Positions 1 through 5,485 of a stretch of DNA of 7,757 bases are shown here, piece by piece. The DNA comes from Burkholderiales bacterium UBA2647 (GTDB taxonomy: Bacteria; Pseudomonadota; Gammaproteobacteria; Burkholderiales; Burkholderiaceae_E). A program made the translations under genes and the position numbers. How positions within the stretch are numbered: the stretch's first letter is position 1; each line of letters starts with the position of its first letter. Below the pieces are notes generated by a model that was given only the letters and a program-made list of their open reading frames with translations, had not been told where the DNA came from and did not search any database. The stretch lies in assembly GCA_002359635.1 (NCBI GenBank), contig DENJ01000065.1, positions 1 through 7,757 of the forward strand, in the 5' to 3' direction.

Positions 1-104
1 GCCACCTTGAGCTTGGACGAGGGCATGCTCACCGCACCTTTTTCAACGCGCTGGGCGTTGCGGATACGTGTGAACATGTCCGCGATAGGATCGCTCATGC
101 TCAT
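1..104 (-). CDS. rpsH: 30S ribosomal protein S8 (N-terminal part)
   Basis: The first 34 codons are present before the window ends: MSMSDPIADMFTRIRNAQRVEKGAVSMPSSKLKV. This is a standard S8 N-terminus (full length about 131 residues) and matches the MSMSDPIADM start of Burkholderiales. S8 binds helix 21 of 16S rRNA in the platform, and in E. coli it also represses the spc operon. There are two candidate starts: ATG at 102-104 and ATG at 96-98. The first is chosen for its AGGA about seven bases upstream and its match to the family. The gene is cut only by the window edge. Confidence 0.96.
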   Translation of the reverse strand, partial: MSMSDPIADMFTRIRNAQRVEKGAVSMPSSKLKV

Positions 105-215
105 GGAATATTCCTTTTCCTATACGCTTAACAAATCCGATGTGTCATCGGGAGTATCGATGGGTCACCGGGAGTATCAATAACGGGGTAAGCTGACCGA
201 CGGGCCGAAGCCGCC
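105..215 (-). promoter_or_regulatory. rpsN-rpsH spacer with hairpins
   Basis: This 111-nt spacer begins straight after the rpsN stop with a GGC-UUCG-GCC tetraloop hairpin (about 199-215) extended by three more pairs across a bulged C. A tandem 20-bp repeat follows (139-178). A ribosome-binding site for rpsH (AGGA, about seven bases before the ATG at 104) ends it. The spacing is unusually long for this gene pair; in E. coli it is about 33 nt. Confidence 0.6.
139..178 (-). repeat. Tandem 20-bp repeat upstream of rpsH
   Basis: Two head-to-tail 20-bp copies, 159-178 and 139-158, differ at two positions (18 of 20 identical) and begin GATACTCCCG on the coding strand. Each copy can form a hairpin in the RNA. 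The copy nearer rpsH makes a perfect 6-bp stem, CCGAUG-ACA-CAUCGG; the other makes CGGUG-ACC-CAUCG with one G-U. AUUUGUU follows the second hairpin, too weak to call a terminator. Confidence 0.85.
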
Positions 216-521
216 TCACCAGCTCGCCTTGACCATGCCAGGCGCGTCACCGCGCATGACGACTTCTCGCAACTTGTTGCGGCCGAGGCCAAACATGCTG
301 AACACGCCGCGGGAGCGGCCCGTGATTTCACATCGGCTGCGCAAACGCGTCGGGTTTGCATTACGGGGCAATTGCTGAAGCGCGAGCCTTGCTTCATAGC
401 GATCCTCATCCGAACGACTGGTATCGTCGATGATGGCCTTCAGTGCCGCGCGCTTGGCCGCGTACTTCTTCACCAGGGCTTCACGCTTCAAATTTCGATT
501 GATCACAGAAAGTTTTGCCAC
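216..521 (-). CDS. rpsN: 30S ribosomal protein S14, zinc-free long form
   Basis: S14 (101 residues) lies in the 30S head near the decoding region. The first residues, MAKLSVINRNLKREALVKKYAAKRAALK, and the C-terminal LPRNANPTRLRSRCEITGRSRGVFSMFGLGRNKLREVVMRGDAPGMVKASW are typical. Only one cysteine (Cys64) is present, so the CXXC pairs of the zinc-binding short form are missing; the length also marks the zinc-independent type. The start codon is GTG (519-521), the only non-ATG start among these genes. GAGG lies about seven bases before it, overlapping the rplE stop, and the nearby ATG is out of frame. rpsH follows only after 111 nt. Confidence 0.98.
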   Translation of the reverse strand: MAKLSVINRNLKREALVKKYAAKRAALKAIIDDTSRSDEDRYEARLALQQLPRNANPTRLRSRCEITGRSRGVFSMFGLGRNKLREVVMRGDAPGMVKASW

Positions 522-530
522 GGCATTACC

Positions 531-1070
531 TCAGTTACGGAAAGGAAAACGGAAGGCCGCTAAGAGCGCCCTCGCCTCGTCATCGGACTTTGCGGTCGTG
601 GTAATTGAAATGTTCAAGCCACGGATCGCGTCAATCTTGTCGTATTCAATCTCAGGAAAAATGATTTGCTCTTTGACGCCAATGTTGTAGTTTCCACGAC
701 CATCGAAAGCCTTGGCCGACACCCCGCGGAAGTCACGGACACGGGGCAGAGCAACGGTTACGAGGCGATCTAAAAACTCAAACATCCGCTCACCGCGCAG
801 GGTAACCATCGTGCCGATCGGATAACCCTGGCGAATCTTGAATCCCGCAATTGCCTTCTTCGCTTTGGTTACCACAGGCTTTTGTCCGGCAATTTTGGTC
901 AGATCGCCCACAGCATGATCAAGCACCTTCTTGTCGGCAACAGCCTCGGAAACACCCATATTCAGCGTGATCTTGCTGATCCGCGGAACCTGCATGACCG
1001 AGTTGTAGCTGAATTGCTTCATCAGATTCGGTACAACCTGCTCTCGATACATTTGTTGAAAACGCGACAT
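531..1070 (-). CDS. rplE: 50S ribosomal protein L5
   Basis: L5 (179 residues, standard) binds 5S rRNA and contacts the P-site tRNA and the small-subunit head. Characteristic stretches are VPRISKITLNMGVSEAVADKK (about 28-48), LTKIAGQKPVVTKAKKAIAGFKIRQGYPIGTMVTLRG (57-93), LPRVRDFRGVSAKAFDGRGNYNIGVKEQIIFPEIEYDKID and the LNISITTTAKSDDEARALLAAFRFPFRN end. The ribosome-binding site is weak (AAGAGA about eight to ten bases upstream). Its TGA stop lies in TGAGG, the Shine-Dalgarno of rpsN, which starts 9 nt later. Confidence 0.98.
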   Translation of the reverse strand: MSRFQQMYREQVVPNLMKQFSYNSVMQVPRISKITLNMGVSEAVADKKVLDHAVGDLTKIAGQKPVVTKAKKAIAGFKIRQGYPIGTMVTLRGERMFEFLDRLVTVALPRVRDFRGVSAKAFDGRGNYNIGVKEQIIFPEIEYDKIDAIRGLNISITTTAKSDDEARALLAAFRFPFRN

Positions 1071-1145
1071 GGTTCAGTTCTCTTGAAATCGCAATAGGTC
1101 AGTTAGCAACACAAATTGCCGGGCATGCAGACAGGCTCGCTTGAA
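1071..1145 (-). promoter_or_regulatory. rplX-rplE spacer
   Basis: The 75-nt spacer holds a short possible stem, GGCAA with UUGCU (one G-U), around UUUGUG, and a UUCA/UGAA pair that brackets the weak rplE ribosome-binding site (AAGAGA). In E. coli, S8 represses the spc operon by binding mRNA around the rplE start, so a control site is plausible here. I cannot recognise the S8 box with confidence. Confidence 0.3.
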
Positions 1146-1463
1146 TCAGGCCTTGACCTGTTCGCCGTTGGACTTGAAAAACCGCACCTTCTTGCCGTCT
1201 TCCAGCACACGAATGCCAACGCGATCGCCCTTCCCTGTCGCAGGGTTAAACAACATCACGTTGGAGCGGTTTATCGGCATGGTTTTATCAACAATCCCGC
1301 CAGTTTCGCCCTTCATCGGGTTGGGTCGCACATGTTTTTTTACCACATGCACACCTTCAACCAAGACGTGTTCATCGTCGATACGACGCAATACCGTGCC
1401 CCGCTTGCCTTTATCGCGACCGGTGATCACCACCACCTCGTCGCCTTTACGGATCTTTTGCAT
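1146..1463 (-). CDS. rplX: 50S ribosomal protein L24
   Basis: L24 (105 residues) is an early assembly protein that binds the 5' part of 23S rRNA. The N-terminal KOW motif (IRKGDEVVVITGRDKGKRGTV, residues 4-24) is intact, followed by VEGVHVVKKHVRPNPMKGETGGIVDKTMPINRSNVMLFNP and the VGIRVLEDGKKVRFFKSNGE end. A GAGGAG site lies about eight bases before the ATG. A 75-nt spacer separates it from rplE, against about 14 nt in E. coli. Confidence 0.98.
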   Translation of the reverse strand: MQKIRKGDEVVVITGRDKGKRGTVLRRIDDEHVLVEGVHVVKKHVRPNPMKGETGGIVDKTMPINRSNVMLFNPATGKGDRVGIRVLEDGKKVRFFKSNGEQVKA

Positions 1464-1485
1464 TTGGCTTTCTCCTCGTTGTCGC

Positions 1486-1854
1486 TTAAAGCACTTCAGG
1501 TGCCAGCGATACGATTTTCATGAAGCGCTCGGTACGCAGTTCACGCGTGACCGGCCCGAAAATGCGGGTGCCAATCGGTTCAAGTTTGTTGTTGAGCAAG
1601 ACCGCCGCGTTATCGTCAAATTTCACGAGCGAACCATCAGCGCGCCGCACACCCTTCGCGGTGCGCACCACAACAGCGTTATAGATTTCGCCTTTCTTGA
1701 CCCGGCCGCGGGGTTGCGCTTCCTTGATCGACACTTTGATGATGTCGCCGATACTTGCGTAGCGTCGCTTTGAACCGCCGAGCACTTTGATGCACATCAC
1801 TGAACGCGCACCCGTGTTGTCGGCAACACCTAATCTGGACTCTGTCTGAATCAT
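1486..1854 (-). CDS. rplN: 50S ribosomal protein L14
   Basis: L14 (122 residues, the standard length) binds 23S rRNA at the subunit interface, where it takes part in bridges and is the docking site of the silencing factor RsfS. The protein starts MIQTESRLGVADNTGARSVMCIKVLGGSKRRYA, has the GDIIKVSIKEAQPRGRVKKGEIYNAVVVRT core and ends FMKIVSLAPEVL. The frame stays open up to 1932, but the family N-terminus and a GGAG eight bases upstream fix the start at 1854. It opens the spc gene order. rplX follows after 22 nt. Confidence 0.98.
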   Translation of the reverse strand: MIQTESRLGVADNTGARSVMCIKVLGGSKRRYASIGDIIKVSIKEAQPRGRVKKGEIYNAVVVRTAKGVRRADGSLVKFDDNAAVLLNNKLEPIGTRIFGPVTRELRTERFMKIVSLAPEVL

Positions 1855-1926
1855 GATTTCCACTCCAACTTGAACCGGCGGTTTCATTGTCGAAAACTGC
1901 TTTAAACAGCATCGACCTTTCACCAG

Positions 1927-1953
1927 GCGCATTGCGCGATGCCGTCACACGGC
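1927..1953 (-). promoter_or_regulatory. Two adjacent small hairpins upstream of rplN
   Basis: GCCGU-GUG-ACGGC (1953-1941) is a perfect 5-bp stem with a 3-nt loop. It is followed by GCGC-AAU-GCGC (1937-1927), a 4-bp stem with a 3-nt loop. Both lie in the rplN 5' leader just after the long-range stem and before the ribosome-binding site. No U-tract follows, so they are not obvious terminators. Confidence 0.45.
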
Positions 1954-1961
1954 TCGCCAAC

Positions 1962-2027
1962 GCATCAAACCGGACAGTCTTGGCCCCTAGAACGGGTTGA
2001 ACAACCGATTAAACAAGGATTTGATGC
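1962..2027 (-). promoter_or_regulatory. Long-range stem in the rplN leader
   Basis: In the RNA, GCAUCAAAUC (2027-2018) can pair with GGUUUGAUGC (1971-1962): ten pairs including one G-U. They enclose 46 nt, which contain a smaller GGUU-GUUC-AACC hairpin (1995-2006). The length of the match in a non-coding leader makes chance less likely, but no regulatory protein can be named. Confidence 0.5.
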
Positions 2028-2094
2028 AAACCGCGCCACACAAAAAGCACCGTTTTCATCAGACCCGCATCTTGCTACGCCAATTGCTATGACG

Positions 2095-2125
2095 CTGTTT
2101 TTAAACCGAAGCCTGTTTTTAAACC
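2095..2125 (-). repeat. 13-bp direct repeat, two copies 18 bp apart
   Basis: On the coding strand GGTTTAAAAACAG occurs at 2113-2125 and again at 2095-2107, separated by GCTTC, giving an 18-bp period. Related TTTAA-containing words recur nearby: GCTGTTTAAG starting near 2172, and the near-palindrome CTGTTTAAAGCAG near 1896-1908. The pair could be a protein-binding site or a chance duplication. Confidence 0.7.
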
Positions 2126-2172
2126 AAAGCTATTGACATAAAACACGCTAGCTTGGGAAAAACTTAAACAGC

Positions 2173-2206
2173 CTTATATTTTGGCAGGAGAATTTAAGCT
2201 TGTCAA
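2173..2206 (-). promoter_or_regulatory. Candidate promoter for the spc operon
   Basis: A perfect TTGACA (2201-2206) lies just beyond the rpsQ stop on the coding strand. The best -10 match, TATAAG (2173-2178, 5 of 6), is 22 bp away, which is too far for normal sigma-70 spacing. At 17 bp the hexamer is CAAAAT (2178-2183, 4 of 6). One of these may work, but neither combination is fully canonical. The resulting leader would be about 310-320 nt. Confidence 0.4.
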
Positions 2207-2216
2207 CTAGAAGCGC

Positions 2217-2510
2217 CTAGGCTGCACGCTCAATCACGCGGACGACTGACCATGTCTTCGTCTTGGAGATCGGCCTGCACTCCTGGACCTCCACCAAGTC
2301 CCCCTCGCCGACAGCTTGCTCGGTGTGGGCATGCACCTTCTTGGACTGGACCAAGTACTTGCCATAGAGCGGGTGTTTTTCCCGACGTTCAATCAGCACA
2401 GTAACCGTCTTCATCATTTTGTTGGAGGTCACACGGCCCACAAGGCTGCGCTTGACCGCCTTGGCCACGGCAGTTTCGCCTGCAGCAGCAGTTTGACTGG
2501 CTTGATTCAT
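2217..2510 (-). CDS. rpsQ: 30S ribosomal protein S17
   Basis: S17 (97 residues; E. coli 84) is a primary 16S rRNA-binder with an OB fold. The core KRSLVGRVTSNKMMKTVTVLIERREKHPLYGKYL is followed by SKKVHAHTEQAVGEGDLVEVQECRPISKTKTWSVVRVI. About 19 residues (MNQASQTAAAGETAVAKAV) precede the core, longer than in many homologues. No good internal start exists, so the ATG overlapping the rpmC stop is kept. The local Shine-Dalgarno is weak (AAGG about ten bases upstream), which fits coupling to rpmC. It is the last gene of the S10 operon; a 362-nt gap follows. Confidence 0.96.
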   Translation of the reverse strand: MNQASQTAAAGETAVAKAVKRSLVGRVTSNKMMKTVTVLIERREKHPLYGKYLVQSKKVHAHTEQAVGEGDLVEVQECRPISKTKTWSVVRVIERAA

Positions 2511-2701
2511 GATTGGGCTGCCTTTTCACGCATGATGGTCTTGACCCGGGCAATATCGCGTTTGACCTTGCCGAGCTGACTGGTATTGTTTAATTGTTGC
2601 GTCCCGTGCTGCATGCGCAGCGAGAAGTGAGCCTTTAGTAAATCCTTGAGCTCAGTCTGCAGGGCCGCCTGGTCTTTTGATCGAAGTTCGCTTGCTTTCA
2701 T
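2507..2701 (-). CDS. rpmC: 50S ribosomal protein L29
   Basis: L29 (64 residues, standard length) is a small two-helix protein beside L23 at the tunnel exit. The sequence has the typical MKASELRSKDQAALQTELKDLLKAHFSLRMQ first helix, a QQLNNTSQLGKVKRDIARVKTIM second helix and a short basic end. A GAGGAG site stands about seven bases before the ATG. Its stop overlaps the rpsQ start as ATGA, implying coupled translation. Confidence 0.97.
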   Translation of the reverse strand: MKASELRSKDQAALQTELKDLLKAHFSLRMQHGTQQLNNTSQLGKVKRDIARVKTIMREKAAQS

Positions 2702-2727
2702 CCTGTCTCTCCTCGGTCACGTGTCGC

Positions 2728-3144
2728 TTACGCGCCAACCATGCGGGTCACGAAAACGGTCGATAAGGGCAGCTTGGCCGCGGCGAGCGCGAAGGCTTCC
2801 CGAGCGAGTTGCTCATTGACACCGTCCATTTCGTAGAGCACTTTGCCAGGCTGGATCTCAGCAACGTAGTACTCCGGGTTACCCTTTCCGTTGCCCATAC
2901 GGACCTCGGCAGGCTTTCTGGAAATCGGCTTGTCTGGGAAAATTCGGATCCAAACCCGTCCGCCACGCTTGATATGACGGGTCATCGCGCGACGCGCCGC
3001 TTCAATTTGGCGCGCTGTAAGTCGACCGCGTGCCGTGGCCTTAAGCCCGAATTCACCAAAAGAAACACTTGCACCGCGGGTCGCGAGACCCTTGTTGCGC
3101 CCCTTTTGCTCTTTACGATATTTTCTGCGTGATGGTTGCAGCAT
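2728..3144 (-). CDS. rplP: 50S ribosomal protein L16
   Basis: L16 (138 residues) binds 23S rRNA near the A site and helps position tRNA. The MLQPSRRKYRKEQKGRNKG start, the GEFGLKATARGRLTARQIEAARRAMTRHIKRGGRVWIRIFPDKP core and the AEVRMGNGKGNPEYYVAEIQPGKVLYE segment are all characteristic. Arg82 in the VRMGNGKG loop corresponds to E. coli Arg81, hydroxylated there by the oxygenase YcfD/RoxA, so the target residue is present. GGAG lies nine bases before the ATG. rpmC follows after 26 nt. Confidence 0.98.
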   Translation of the reverse strand: MLQPSRRKYRKEQKGRNKGLATRGASVSFGEFGLKATARGRLTARQIEAARRAMTRHIKRGGRVWIRIFPDKPISRKPAEVRMGNGKGNPEYYVAEIQPGKVLYEMDGVNEQLAREAFALAAAKLPLSTVFVTRMVGA

Positions 3145-3164
3145 GATTTAAATCTCCAGCCGTA

Positions 3165-4022
3165 TCATTCAGCGGGCTTGTCGCCTGCAACGGGCGCGCG
3201 ACGCACCCGCTTGACGATTGCCTTGGGCGCATCTGCCTTAGCCTCCACCGGGGCGCCTTCAGCACCTTCGGGCCTACGTCGCGCAGGGCGGGCACCCGGG
3301 GCTGCCCCAGGACGCGAGCCCGGCGGCTTGCGCGGCTTACGCTCTTCGCGTTCGATGGGGGCTTCTTTCTCCGCACCTGCCTGAAGGTCGTTTCTGCCGA
3401 GGGTGTCGCCTTTGTACACCCAGACCTTCACCCCGATAATCCCGTAGGTGGTTGTGGCGGTTGAAAAGCCGTACTGGATATCTGCACGCAGCGTGTGCAA
3501 GGGCACGCGACCCTCCCGGTACCACTCGGTACGCGCAATCTCGATCCCGTTCAGGCGACCTGAGCTCATGATCTTGATGCCCTGAGCGCCAAGGCGCATC
3601 GCGTTTTGCATGGCGCGCTTCATCGCACGACGAAACATGATCCGCCGCTCAAGCTGCTGCGTGATCGAGTCGGCAATCAGTTGGGCATCGATTTCGGGCT
3701 TACGAATCTCTTCGATATTCACATGCACCGGCACACCCATCAACTTTTGCAAGTCTGACTTGAGTTGCTCGATATCTTCGCCCTTTTTGCCGATGACAAC
3801 ACCGGGCCGCGCAGAATAAATCGTGATCCGGGCGTTACGAGCCGGTCGCTCGATCACGACCCGACCCACCGAGGCACCCTTTAAGCGCCGACCAAGGTAT
3901 TCCCGAACCCGCAAATCTTCGTTGAGCATCACCGGGTAATTGCGGGAGTTCGCATACCAGCGTGATGACCAGTCGCGGCTCACCGAAAGGCGAAATCCGG
4001 TTGGATGGATCTTTTGTCCCAT
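3165..4022 (-). CDS. rpsC: 30S ribosomal protein S3, long C-terminal tail
   Basis: S3 (285 residues) sits at the mRNA entry tunnel. The KH domain carries GVVIGKKGEDIEQL with its GKKG loop at 78-81. Arg131, Arg132 and Lys135 in RRIMFRRAMKRAMQ match the E. coli residues implicated in mRNA helicase activity. The conserved fold ends near VWVYKGDTLGRND (about 201-212). About 73-75 residues rich in Arg, Pro, Ala, Gly and Glu follow, longer than the E. coli tail (233 residues in total) but of a type common in Burkholderiales. The frame is open further upstream to 4211, but the start is set at 4022 because MGQKIHPTGFRL is the family N-terminus and GAGG lies six bases before it. rplP follows after 20 nt. 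Confidence 0.98.
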   Translation of the reverse strand: MGQKIHPTGFRLSVSRDWSSRWYANSRNYPVMLNEDLRVREYLGRRLKGASVGRVVIERPARNARITIYSARPGVVIGKKGEDIEQLKSDLQKLMGVPVHVNIEEIRKPEIDAQLIADSITQQLERRIMFRRAMKRAMQNAMRLGAQGIKIMSSGRLNGIEIARTEWYREGRVPLHTLRADIQYGFSTATTTYGIIGVKVWVYKGDTLGRNDLQAGAEKEAPIEREERKPRKPPGSRPGAAPGARPARRRPEGAEGAPVEAKADAPKAIVKRVRRAPVAGDKPAE

Positions 4023-4032
4023 GGCTTTCCTC

Positions 4033-4362
4033 TTAGTTACCCACGGTGAGATAAATATGGCAGGTCTGCTTCTCGATCCTGACCCCACGCCCCTTGGCGC
4101 GCGCATCGAACCGTCTAAGCGAAGCGCCCTTTTCGACATGTACCGTGGTGACTTTGAGTTCATCAACATCGGCGCCGTCGTTGTGCTCGGCATTGGCGAT
4201 CGCCGACTCAAGCACTTTGCGCAGAATCTTGGCTGACTTTTGCGGCGCGAACTGAAGCGTATTGAGTGCCTGTTCGACCGGTTTACCGCGGATCAAGTCG
4301 GCCATCAGACGGCCTTTTTGAGCCGAAAGACGAACCCCGCGAAGAATAGCTTGCGTTTGCAT
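4033..4362 (-). CDS. rplV: 50S ribosomal protein L22
   Basis: L22 (109 residues) contacts all six domains of 23S rRNA, and its long beta-hairpin lines the exit tunnel next to L4. Visible features are LRGVRLSAQKGRLMADLIRGKPVEQALNTL (about residues 8-37), ILRKVLESAIANAEHN, and the hairpin tip and return strand FDARAKGRGVRIEKQTCHIYLTV near the C-terminus. No deletion of the macrolide-resistance type is evident in the hairpin. AGGAG precedes the ATG and overlaps the rpsS stop. rpsC begins 10 nt after its TAA. Confidence 0.98.
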   Translation of the reverse strand: MQTQAILRGVRLSAQKGRLMADLIRGKPVEQALNTLQFAPQKSAKILRKVLESAIANAEHNDGADVDELKVTTVHVEKGASLRRFDARAKGRGVRIEKQTCHIYLTVGN

Positions 4363-4373
4363 GATCCCGACTC

Positions 4374-4649
4374 CTAGCGTTTGGCTTTCTTATCGGCTGC
4401 GTGACCCTTAAAGGTCCGCGTCAGCGCGAATTCGCCGAGCTTATGGCCCACCATGTTCTCATTAACAAACACGGGGACATGCTGCTTGCCGTTGTGAACC
4501 GCGATCGTGAGCCCGACAAAATCGGGAATCACCGTGGATCGGCGCGACCAGGTCTTGATCGGCTTTTTGTCTTTTCCAGCGATCGCGGTGTCGACTTTCT
4601 TGAGCAAGTGGGCGTCGACGAAGGGCCCTTTTTTGACTGAACGTGCCAT
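4374..4649 (-). CDS. rpsS: 30S ribosomal protein S19
   Basis: S19 (91 residues, standard length) binds 16S rRNA in the head with S13 and contacts the A-site finger region. The sequence is typical throughout: MARSVKKGPFVDAHLLKKV at the start, KPIKTWSRRSTVIPDFVGLTIAVHNGKQHVPVFV in the middle, and NMVGHKLGEFALTRTFKGH before a basic tail. The upstream ribosome-binding site is weak (GAGA about six to seven bases before the ATG), so its translation may depend on ribosomes leaving rplB 20 nt upstream. Its TAG stop forms part of the TAGGAG used by rplV. Confidence 0.98.
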   Translation of the reverse strand: MARSVKKGPFVDAHLLKKVDTAIAGKDKKPIKTWSRRSTVIPDFVGLTIAVHNGKQHVPVFVNENMVGHKLGEFALTRTFKGHAADKKAKR

Positions 4650-4669
4650 CGTTTTCTCGGGTGTTCGTG

Positions 4670-5485
4670 TTACTTGCCGCGCCGCTGCACGATCATGGAA
4701 TCGGTGCGCTTGTTGCGTCGGGTCTTGTAGCCCTTGGTCGGTTGACCCCAGGGCGAAACAGCGTGTCGATTACCACGCGTACGACCGCCGTGGGGGTGAT
4801 CCACCGGGTTCATCGTCTCACCACGGACCGTGGGTCGGATACCGCGCCAACGTTTTGCGCCAGCCTTACCGAGCTTGCGCAAGCTGTGCTCTTCATTGCC
4901 CACCTCGCCCAGGGTTGCCCGGCATTCGATGTGAACCCGCCGCACCTCGCCAGAGCGCAGACGAACCTGGGCATAGGTTCCTTCACGCGCGAGCAAACGC
5001 GCCGAAGTGCCCGCCGAGCGCGCAACCTGCGCGCCTTTGCCCGGGAGCATCTCGATGCAATGGATGGTTGAACCGACCGGAATATTGCGGATGGGCATTG
5101 CATTACCCGCCCGAATCGGCGCCTGCGATCCGCTCATCAGCTGATCGCCCGCTTGCACACCGCGTGGCGCCAGAATATAGCGACGCTCACCATCGGCGTA
5201 GCAAAGCAAGGCCAAATGGGCACTGCGGTTGGGGTCGTATTCGAGACGCTCAACCTTGGCCGCAATGCCGTCCTTATCACGACGGAAATCGACCATGCGG
5301 TAATGCGCCTTGTGACCACCGCCGCGATGGCGTGTGGTGATGTGGCCATTGTTGTTTCGACCTGAACCACGCTTGTTGCTTTCGGTCAGCGCTGCAACAG
5401 GCTTTCCCTTGTGAAGACCGGGCGTTACGATCTTCACCATGCCACGGCGGCCGGCCGATGTCGGTTTAACCTTGACAATTGTCAT
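4670..5485 (-). CDS. rplB: 50S ribosomal protein L2 (variant motif after HPHGG)
   Basis: L2 (271 residues; 273 in E. coli) is a primary 23S rRNA-binder needed for subunit joining and for the peptidyl-transferase region. The N-terminal OB-fold and the SH3-like domain are intact: GRNNNGHITTRHRGGGHKAHYRMVDFRR at about 42-69, and PVGSTIHCIE and PGKGAQVARSAGTSARLLARE further on. The C-terminal NPVDHPHGG carries His230, equivalent to the functionally important E. coli His229. After HPHGG the usual GEGR is absent; the sequence reads RTRGNRHAVSPWG, about two residues shorter than E. coli in this loop. The frame is uninterrupted and flanking sequence is normal, so this looks like a real variant rather than a frameshift. 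It overlaps rplW by 4 nt; rpsS follows after 20 nt. Confidence 0.98.
   Translation of the reverse strand: MTIVKVKPTSAGRRGMVKIVTPGLHKGKPVAALTESNKRGSGRNNNGHITTRHRGGGHKAHYRMVDFRRDKDGIAAKVERLEYDPNRSAHLALLCYADGERRYILAPRGVQAGDQLMSGSQAPIRAGNAMPIRNIPVGSTIHCIEMLPGKGAQVARSAGTSARLLAREGTYAQVRLRSGEVRRVHIECRATLGEVGNEEHSLRKLGKAGAKRWRGIRPTVRGETMNPVDHPHGGRTRGNRHAVSPWGQPTKGYKTRRNKRTDSMIVQRRGK

Larger units (their letters stand above)
1855..2216 (-). promoter_or_regulatory. S10/spc boundary: rpsQ-rplN intergenic region
   Basis: This 362-nt stretch between rpsQ and rplN is the longest gene-free part of the window and is AT-richer than its surroundings in its first half. It holds a TTGACA box 10 nt past the rpsQ stop, a 13-bp direct repeat, a long-range inverted repeat, two perfect small hairpins and finally GGAG eight bases before the rplN ATG. 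No clear intrinsic terminator (GC stem plus U-tract) was found, so S10 transcripts may run into the spc genes. Small ORFs on either strand lack ribosome-binding sites or homology. Confidence 0.7.

Noticed and set aside
116..155. Intrinsic terminator between rpsN and rpsH
   Set aside because: The 6-bp stem is perfect, but the following AUUUGUU is not a proper U-tract, and rpsH is expected to be co-transcribed.
139..178. CRISPR-like array
   Set aside because: There are only two directly abutting 20-bp copies with no spacers and no cas genes; it is a tandem duplication.
1141..1773. Plus-strand open frame of 210 codons opposite rplX and rplN
   Set aside because: It is a shadow of conserved genes in the opposite strand, with no ribosome-binding site or family resemblance.
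1855..1932. Upstream extension of the rplN frame
   Set aside because: L14 begins at MIQTESRLGVADNTGAR with a good ribosome-binding site. The 26 added residues match nothing in the family.
1939..2136. Plus-strand 65-codon frame inside the rpsQ-rplN gap
   Set aside because: It has no close Shine-Dalgarno and no family resemblance, and part of it (LFLNRSLFLNQS) simply reads through the 13-bp direct repeat.
4023..4211. Upstream extension of the rpsC frame
   Set aside because: The extension runs inside rplV. The family N-terminus MGQKIHPTGF and a good Shine-Dalgarno fix the start at 4022.
4507..5340. Long plus-strand open frame (277 codons) opposite rplB and rpsS
   Set aside because: It lies antisense to two intact, highly conserved ribosomal genes, has no recognisable domain and is explained by the codon bias of the real genes on the other strand.
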